DNA of 36,145 bases from Nitrososphaera sp. Its GTDB lineage: Archaea > Thermoproteota > Nitrososphaeria > Nitrososphaerales > Nitrososphaeraceae. This document shows positions 31,456-36,145 of this stretch, piece by piece (within the stretch, counting starts at the first letter, position 1; every line of letters begins with the position of its first letter). The stretch lies in assembly GCA_025924355.1 (NCBI GenBank), contig JAICEE010000004.1:1-36145 (forward strand), read 5' to 3'. The notes under the pieces were generated by a model. It worked only from the letters and a program-made list of their open reading frames with translations, was not told where the DNA came from and searched no databases. The position numbers and the translations under genes are program-made.

Positions 31456-31947
31456 GTGGCTCGCAAGTCGACAGTGCTGATACCGGTAATAGTTGCTGCT
31501 TTTGCTGTAGGCGCCCTTGGCATAGTATTTGTCCCGCCTGAGATCAGAGACAAGAATACCGCCTTTCCAAAAGGCACAGTCAGAATAGACCAAGATGTCA
31601 TAACGGTCGAAATTGCAGAGACTGCCGCTGAACAGCAAAGATGGCTTACATTTAGGCAGGACAGGCTACCATTTGACACTGCCATGCTGATCAAGCATGA
31701 GGAGCCTGACCTCTACGAGATATGGATGCTCAACATAGAATACAACCTAGACTTGATATGGTTTGACGAAAATGGTAATGTAGTATACATAAAAGAGAAT
31801 GTACCTCCATGTAGTAACGTAGTTGAGACAGTGAGTTGCACCTACAAGACCACAAAGCCAGCATTGTACCTTATGGCCGCAAGTGCAGGTTTCATAGACA
31901 TCCACAACATTGCTATCGGTTCCAAGATGACAACAATCTCTGTTTAG
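31456..31947 (+). CDS. DUF192 protein with N-terminal membrane anchor
   Basis: The protein has 163 aa. Residues 1-28 (KSTVLIPVIVAAFAVGALGI) form a signal anchor, with the rest outside. The DUF192 domain is clear: ITVEIAETAAEQQRWLTFRQ, LPFDTAMLIKHEEP, then IWMLNIEYNLDLIWFDENGN and VVYIKENVPPCSN. Function of DUF192 is not established. The start is GTG 31456 with AAATTATTTTT about 26 nt upstream. A 9-bp inverted repeat precedes the promoter. Confidence 0.87.
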   Translation: MARKSTVLIPVIVAAFAVGALGIVFVPPEIRDKNTAFPKGTVRIDQDVITVEIAETAAEQQRWLTFRQDRLPFDTAMLIKHEEPDLYEIWMLNIEYNLDLIWFDENGNVVYIKENVPPCSNVVETVSCTYKTTKPALYLMAASAGFIDIHNIAIGSKMTTISV

Positions 31948-31979
31948 CTTAATTAGACGGCTAAGCTAACACGCAGGAT

Positions 31980-32432
31980 GTGTTGAACTTTGTCCTTGCG
32001 GACAGACACGCACGGCCTCTCTTAAAAAGAGAAATCTCACAGCTACTTGCCCGGCCAAACATATTGAGAATAGCATACCTAGATGAAAGAGGCGATCCGA
32101 TCGCACATCCAGTATGGTACTATTACAACGGAGGCAAGTTTCTGGTTGCAACAGATAGAGTAGGCAAGAAAGCAAAGGTGCTTCAAAAAAACCCAGTTGT
32201 TTACTTTCTTGTCGACGAAAGCTCCCGTGAAAATGGCACACTTGGATTAAGGGGCAAGGGGATCGCAAGAGTGATCGATGACCCTCTGTATGCTACAAGG
32301 GTGACCAGAAGCAATGTGAAGAGGTATTTGGGCAAGCTGCAGAGCAAAACTGCAAAGGGCATACTTGCTATGGGTCCAGATTCTTGCGTTATTGAAATCA
32401 CTCCATTGTATCTAGCCACTTGGAAGTTCTAA
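31980..32432 (+). CDS. pyridoxamine 5'-phosphate oxidase-like flavin/F420-binding protein
   Basis: The protein has 150 aa. The split-barrel pattern is [20 protein letters not shown], then [38 protein letters not shown] and [20 protein letters not shown], as in PPOX-like proteins that bind FMN or F420. Substrate is unknown. The start is GTG 31980, 32 bp after the DUF192 stop, so the two may be co-transcribed. Its stop overlaps the acs stop by 4 bp, tail to tail. Confidence 0.85.
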   Translation: MLNFVLADRHARPLLKREISQLLARPNILRIAYLDERGDPIAHPVWYYYNGGKFLVATDRVGKKAKVLQKNPVVYFLVDESSRENGTLGLRGKGIARVIDDPLYATRVTRSNVKRYLGKLQSKTAKGILAMGPDSCVIEITPLYLATWKF

Positions 32433-34339
32433 GAATTGGCCATCTTTTTGAGATCTTCATATGCCTGTCTGACTTCGTCAATAGCCGCCTCGTCTTCAAG
32501 CGTGGTGATGTCGCCGATCTTGTCTCCGCTTGCAATGGATTTTAACAGTCTCCTCATTATCTTGCCGCTACGTGTCTTGGGCAGCTTGCTAACAAAATAC
32601 ACCTCACCTGGCGCTGCTATAGGCCCAAGCGTGCTTCGAACGTGGGCGACCACTTCTTTACGCAGGTTTTCAGAGTCTGAAAAGCCTTCCTTTAGCACTA
32701 AGAATGCGATTATCGACTCCCCTTTTGTCTCGTCAGGCTTACTGGTCACCGCGGCTTCTGCAATGGCTTTATGTGAGACAAATGCACTTTCCAGCTCCAT
32801 CGTGCCAAGCCGATGGCCGGCCACCTTAAGTACATCATCTGCCCTGCCAAGGAGCCACAGATAGCCATCCTCGTCCACTAGTGCATAGTCACCGGCATAG
32901 TATAGGCCAGGGAATTTGGTCCAGTAAGTCTGCCGGTATTTTTCATCGTCGCCCCAGAGGCTCAAGAACATTCCTGGCCACGGCTTACGAATAACAATAT
33001 AGCCTCTTGTTCCTGGCCCCACTGGCTTGCCAGTTTCATCAACTACTACTGCATCAACTCCAGGGACCGGAAACGTAGCTGAGCCGGGCTTCATTGGGAT
33101 GGTTTCGACTCCAGTACACATGCTAAGCATTGTCCCTCCAGTCTCTGTTTGCCACCAAGTGTCAACTATAGGGCAATTCTCATTGCCAATCCTCTTGAAG
33201 TACCACATCCATACTTTAGGGTTAATGGGCTCACCCACTGTCCCAAGCAGCCGGAGTGACGACAGATCAAATGAGTTTGACACTACGCCGTCATCGTCGT
33301 ACTTCATGTACATGCGGAGTGCGGTTGGTGTTGTATACAGTATAGTAGCACCATGCTTTTCAACAATTGCCCAATACCTGTTGGGCTTTGGAAAGTCAGG
33401 CGCTCCTTCATACATTATCTCTGTTATACCATGCATCAGAGGTGCATAGACGATATAGCTATGACCTGTGACCCATCCGATATCTGCAGTACAGAAAAAG
33501 ATGTCTTGTTTTGTAAAGTCAAAGACCCAGTTGGCAGTAGCATAGAGATGCGTAAGGTAGCCCCCCGTCCCATGCATTACACCCTTGGGCTTGCCAGTCG
33601 TTCCAGAAGTATAGAGAATGTAAAGGGGATGAGTGCTTTCAACTGGCTCCGGCGGGCAGTATAGCTGAGCATCCTCTATCAACTCATGCCACCAGAGATC
33701 CTTTGGTCCGCTATTGACCTTATTTCCGACGCGCTTGAGCACTACCACATGTTCTACTGAGGGCAAGGATAGAAGTGACTCATCAACCACTTTTTTTAGC
33801 TCTACTATCTTGCCTTTTCTTATGCCACCGTCTGCAGTTATGATGACTTTAGATTTGGCATCACTTGCTCTGCCAATAAGCGCCTGTGCAGAAAAGCCAG
33901 AAAATACTACTGAATGAATAGCACCAATCCTTGCACAAGCAAGCATTGCAATAGGCAGCTCTGGCACCATAGGCATATATATAGTGACGCGGTCACCTTT
34001 GTTGACGCCTAAGCCCTTTAGAACATTTGCAAACTTGTTCACCTGACGATATAATTGAAAATAGGAAAGTGTCCTCGTCTCTCCACTCTCGCTTTCCCAA
34101 ATTATTGCGGCCTTGTTTTTAGTGTCAGTGTTGATGTGCCTGTCAAGACAGTTTACAGATGCATTGAGATTACCCCCGACAAACCATCTTGCAAAGGGAG
34201 GGTTCCACTCAAGGATGTGATTCCATTCTTTAAACCATATCAAATTTCTGGCCTGATCTGCCCAGAACTTGTCCGGCTCTTCCAGCGCTTCTTTTGAAAT
34301 TTTCTCAAGGCGCTTACCTGTTCTGACACTTACTTTCAT
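32429..34339 (-). CDS. acsA: acetyl-CoA synthetase, AMP-forming
   Basis: The protein has 636 aa from ATG 34339. It has the ATP loop [20 protein letters not shown], the acyl-binding [14 protein letters not shown] with the Trp that restricts the pocket to acetate-sized acids, the hinge [20 protein letters not shown], and the C-terminal catalytic Lys in [14 protein letters not shown], a known acetylation site in this family. It makes acetyl-CoA from acetate; use of 3-hydroxypropionate or propionate cannot be excluded. The track begins at TTG 34387, but ACTATATGA at about 34361-34369 lies 27 nt before ATG 34339, so I take the ATG. A GAGGAG also precedes it. Confidence 0.92.
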   Translation of the reverse strand: MKVSVRTGKRLEKISKEALEEPDKFWADQARNLIWFKEWNHILEWNPPFARWFVGGNLNASVNCLDRHINTDTKNKAAIIWESESGETRTLSYFQLYRQVNKFANVLKGLGVNKGDRVTIYMPMVPELPIAMLACARIGAIHSVVFSGFSAQALIGRASDAKSKVIITADGGIRKGKIVELKKVVDESLLSLPSVEHVVVLKRVGNKVNSGPKDLWWHELIEDAQLYCPPEPVESTHPLYILYTSGTTGKPKGVMHGTGGYLTHLYATANWVFDFTKQDIFFCTADIGWVTGHSYIVYAPLMHGITEIMYEGAPDFPKPNRYWAIVEKHGATILYTTPTALRMYMKYDDDGVVSNSFDLSSLRLLGTVGEPINPKVWMWYFKRIGNENCPIVDTWWQTETGGTMLSMCTGVETIPMKPGSATFPVPGVDAVVVDETGKPVGPGTRGYIVIRKPWPGMFLSLWGDDEKYRQTYWTKFPGLYYAGDYALVDEDGYLWLLGRADDVLKVAGHRLGTMELESAFVSHKAIAEAAVTSKPDETKGESIIAFLVLKEGFSDSENLRKEVVAHVRSTLGPIAAPGEVYFVSKLPKTRSGKIMRRLLKSIASGDKIGDITTLEDEAAIDEVRQAYEDLKKMANS

Positions 34340-34527
34340 CGTGCCGCTCTCCTCGCTATTCTCATATAGTTTTGAAGAATTCGACAAACATTGTGATAAA
34401 ACTAATACTTATCTTTAAAGTACTTGTTCAAATTTCGATTAGCATTAAAGTAGAAGGCATTCAGAATTTTCTTATTAAAGAGTCAATCGATATATTAAAA
34501 ATCAAGAAAAATCACTTCTATAATAGT

Positions 34528-34788
34528 TTGAAGTATAGAAGCAGAACAGAAATAGTAGCAATGATCCTAGAGGCAGCGAATGGCGGAGCAACTAAGACAA
34601 AAATCATGTATAAAGCTTTTCTGAGCTATGCACAACTAAGAGAATACCTCGCTGTCTTGATCGAAAACGGCCTGCTCGAATACATGGAGGGAACACAGAC
34701 GTACAAGACAACTGCAAAAGGGCTTAACTTCCTGAAGATGCATAGTGAGATTGGGGAGCTTTTACAGACAAGCGTCAGAGAACGCTAA
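34528..34788 (+). CDS. winged-helix DNA-binding protein (HTH_45 type)
   Basis: From TTG 34528 the protein has 86 aa: KYRSRTEIVAMILEAANGGA, TKTKIMYKAFLSYAQLREYL, AVLIENGLLEYMEGTQTYKT, then TAKGLNFLKM. This is the HTH_45 winged helix seen also at 10541-10903. The track adds 52 N-terminal residues from 34372 that are Ile/Lys-rich and come from AT-rich promoter DNA. A TATA-like GATATATTAAAA at 34489-34500 lies about 34 nt before TTG 34528, giving a short leader, and rules out the longer start. It is divergent from acsA and may regulate it; this is positional only. Confidence 0.85.
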   Translation: MKYRSRTEIVAMILEAANGGATKTKIMYKAFLSYAQLREYLAVLIENGLLEYMEGTQTYKTTAKGLNFLKMHSEIGELLQTSVRER

Positions 34789-34860
34789 GAAGCTGCCCAT
34801 CTAAATTTTTTAGAAAAGAAGAACTGACCGGACACAGAGTGTGTGTGCCCGGCGCTACAA

Positions 34861-35691
34861 TTATTTTGTTATTACTTGGTTGAGCCAGTTTGTCTCCGAG
34901 TGCTCCACGCCGTCGTTAGAAGACACAGGGGCATCATTACCCTTTTCTTCTTTTTCCTCTGAGCTTGCTGCGCTCACTTGTACAACAGAAACCACTTCTG
35001 CAGGCTGGCCTGGTTCCTGTTCAGCTGGCTTTTCTTCCTCTTCTTCCTTGGTTGGTGGAGTAGCATCTGCCGAAGAGCTACTAGTAGTTGTAATGATATT
35101 TTCTAGTGTCTGAGTTGTCAACTTTTCTTTTACATTGCTTATCTCCGCCCTTTCGTTGTTTATATGCTCTATTAGCTCGTCTGTCTGAACCTTGACCTGC
35201 TGGTACGTCTCTTCCTTCATTTCGTTACTTCTGAACTGGAGTTTTGCATCAAACAGGACTGCCTTGATGTTCTTAGCTTCTGAGTCAAGTTCTGCCAATC
35301 TTGCGTTCAGTTTGTCATTTACCTGCTTTCCAGTTTCATCAAGTTCATGCAGCTTCTTCTCATATTTGATATATACTAGCTCTGCATCTTCCTTCATAGA
35401 ATCATTCTCAGAGAGAATATCCTGAAGTGCTTTTATTCTCTTAAGCGTGAGGGACTTTTGCCTCAGCAACCTCTGTGCGTCAAGCCTCCATCTAGGTATA
35501 AAGAAGACGTATTCTCCTTGGATAACTAGCTGCTCGTAAGGCAGTTGCTTTAGACCGGCAGAACCGCAATCAACTCCGACAGCTTCTATTTCGCCATCGT
35601 TTTCTGTTATTATGCCGACTGCTCTCCCGATGTAAGTACCATATATGTCCTTAACTTGCTTGCCTACAAATCCGAGCTTTTCTTCGCTCAT
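34861..35691 (-). CDS. cdvA: CdvA-like protein (PRC barrel plus coiled coil)
   Basis: The protein has 276 aa. Residues 1-70 form a PRC-barrel (GFVGKQVKDIYGTYIGRAVG, then PYEQLVIQGEYVFFIPRWRL). Residues 75-205 are a coiled coil (LRQKSLTLKRIKALQDILSE onward). The C-terminus is Glu/Pro-rich and disordered, with a conserved-looking end (SETNWLNQVITK) that may be the ESCRT-III-binding motif. This layout is that of CdvA, which recruits CdvB to the division site in archaea with Cdv division. Thaumarchaea can carry CdvA-like paralogues, so the division role is probable, not proven. ATG 35691 has TATAAT at 35714-35719, 25-26 nt upstream. Confidence 0.85.
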   Translation of the reverse strand: MSEEKLGFVGKQVKDIYGTYIGRAVGIITENDGEIEAVGVDCGSAGLKQLPYEQLVIQGEYVFFIPRWRLDAQRLLRQKSLTLKRIKALQDILSENDSMKEDAELVYIKYEKKLHELDETGKQVNDKLNARLAELDSEAKNIKAVLFDAKLQFRSNEMKEETYQQVKVQTDELIEHINNERAEISNVKEKLTTQTLENIITTTSSSSADATPPTKEEEEEKPAEQEPGQPAEVVSVVQVSAASSEEKEEKGNDAPVSSNDGVEHSETNWLNQVITK

Positions 35692-35891
35692 GTGAATAGT
35701 TGAGCAAAGATTGTATAATGATAACGGTGTTAAAACAGTTCGATAAAATAGTGGAATTAATCATGCCAGCTAGTTTAGATGATTTTCTTTATAATGTTTT
35801 AGTTGCTTTTAGTAGGATATTTTTAGTAAGGACTCAACATTTTTGAAGTCGCTCTTTCACATTCTTTTATTGGTCATGTGTACATATCTCC

Positions 35892-36145
35892 ATGTTTGAC
35901 AGCAATGTCTTTCTAGACCGTTTTACTGAAGAGGAAAAGTCAATTCTTAAAACCCACTTCTCTAATGTAGACGGGCAAGTATTTGCTATAACCACCCCAA
36001 GACAGGTAGATAGGGGTGCTCTAATGTCACGCTATTCCCGCACAGACAAAACTATGCGAAGAGTATTTTTAGATGAGTTTGCAAAGAATCCAAATAGGGG
36101 AGAAGAATTTTATAGACGAGTCCTTCTTGAATATGGGGATGACTC
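35892..36145 (+). CDS. thyX: FAD-dependent thymidylate synthase (ThyX-like), 5' part
   Basis: This gene runs off the right edge and is not in the ORF track. ATG 35892 opens [60 protein letters not shown] and [13 protein letters not shown]. The [15 protein letters not shown] region and the start of the LLEYGDDS motif match the N-terminal part of thaumarchaeal ThyX-type proteins. ThyX makes dTMP with FAD and methylene-tetrahydrofolate. The catalytic RHR motif lies beyond the window. CTTTTATT centred at 35868 supports a leaderless ATG. Confidence 0.78.
   Translation, partial: MFDSNVFLDRFTEEEKSILKTHFSNVDGQVFAITTPRQVDRGALMSRYSRTDKTMRRVFLDEFAKNPNRGEEFYRRVLLEYGDD

Noticed and set aside
1-36145. CRISPR arrays, insertion sequences, integrase or att sites
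   Set aside because: No regularly spaced repeats and no transposase, integrase or Cas-like protein were seen; the tRNA gene has no visible partial duplicate of its 3' end in the window.

Overview
The window is archaeal chromosome, most likely from a soil ammonia-oxidising thaumarchaeon of the Nitrososphaerales. The evidence is gene content: TFE, a CdvA-like division protein, PurP, GatCAB beside an archaeal AspRS, a ThyX-like start, a possible N-terminus of DNA polymerase D small subunit, a YcaO/TfuA pair, a half-size CtaA, HTH_45-type winged helices, and a tRNA-Leu with an archaeal bulge-helix-bulge intron. Many genes have a TATA-like element centred about 26 nt upstream of the start codon, as expected for leaderless archaeal mRNAs. 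I used that spacing to choose starts. No ammonia-oxidation gene, CRISPR array, transposase or rRNA was seen.

Layout. 1-5.8 kb: a partial gene that may be polymerase D small subunit, an untracked zinc-ribbon gene, a protein with a duplicated PRC-like domain, half-size heme A synthase, a class III nucleotidyl cyclase, TFE, family 5 uracil-DNA glycosylase, an Xre regulator and an untracked 4-oxalocrotonate tautomerase homologue. 5.8-8.8 kb: a nitrilase-family amidase and a type IA topoisomerase. 8.8-13.4 kb: an accessory-looking, partly AT-rich stretch with two paralogous secreted beta-helix proteins around a winged-helix gene. 13.4-18.4 kb: a zinc-ribbon protein, YcaO-TfuA, a receiver-only response regulator, cobalamin adenosyltransferase, and a tightly overlapping C2H2 finger / HD hydrolase / hypothetical trio. 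18.8-22.2 kb: a LOR/SDH (ornithine cyclodeaminase-type) enzyme and a secreted PQQ-dehydrogenase-like propeller.

22.2-27.8 kb is a same-strand translation-fidelity block: alaX, aspS, gatC, gatA, gatB. It fits indirect Asn-tRNA(Asn) synthesis plus alanyl-tRNA editing. purP is divergent from alaX. After a 0.7 kb degenerate low-complexity spacer come a PAC2-family protein, an OB-fold protein, a 46-aa zinc ribbon, the intron-containing tRNA-Leu(CAA), a DUF192 protein, a PPOX-family flavoprotein, AMP-forming acetyl-CoA synthetase, a second HTH_45 winged helix, the CdvA-like protein and the start of thyX.

Main points for follow-up: alaX lacks any ATG/GTG/TTG start that includes its HxxxH zinc motif, but an in-frame ATT lies 26 nt from a TATA box; the YcaO-TfuA pair has no visible substrate; a perfect 12-bp inverted repeat separates the zinc-ribbon gene and the tRNA; the apparent signal peptide of the PRC-like protein is probably translated promoter; and several genes under 60 aa are missing from the ORF track.
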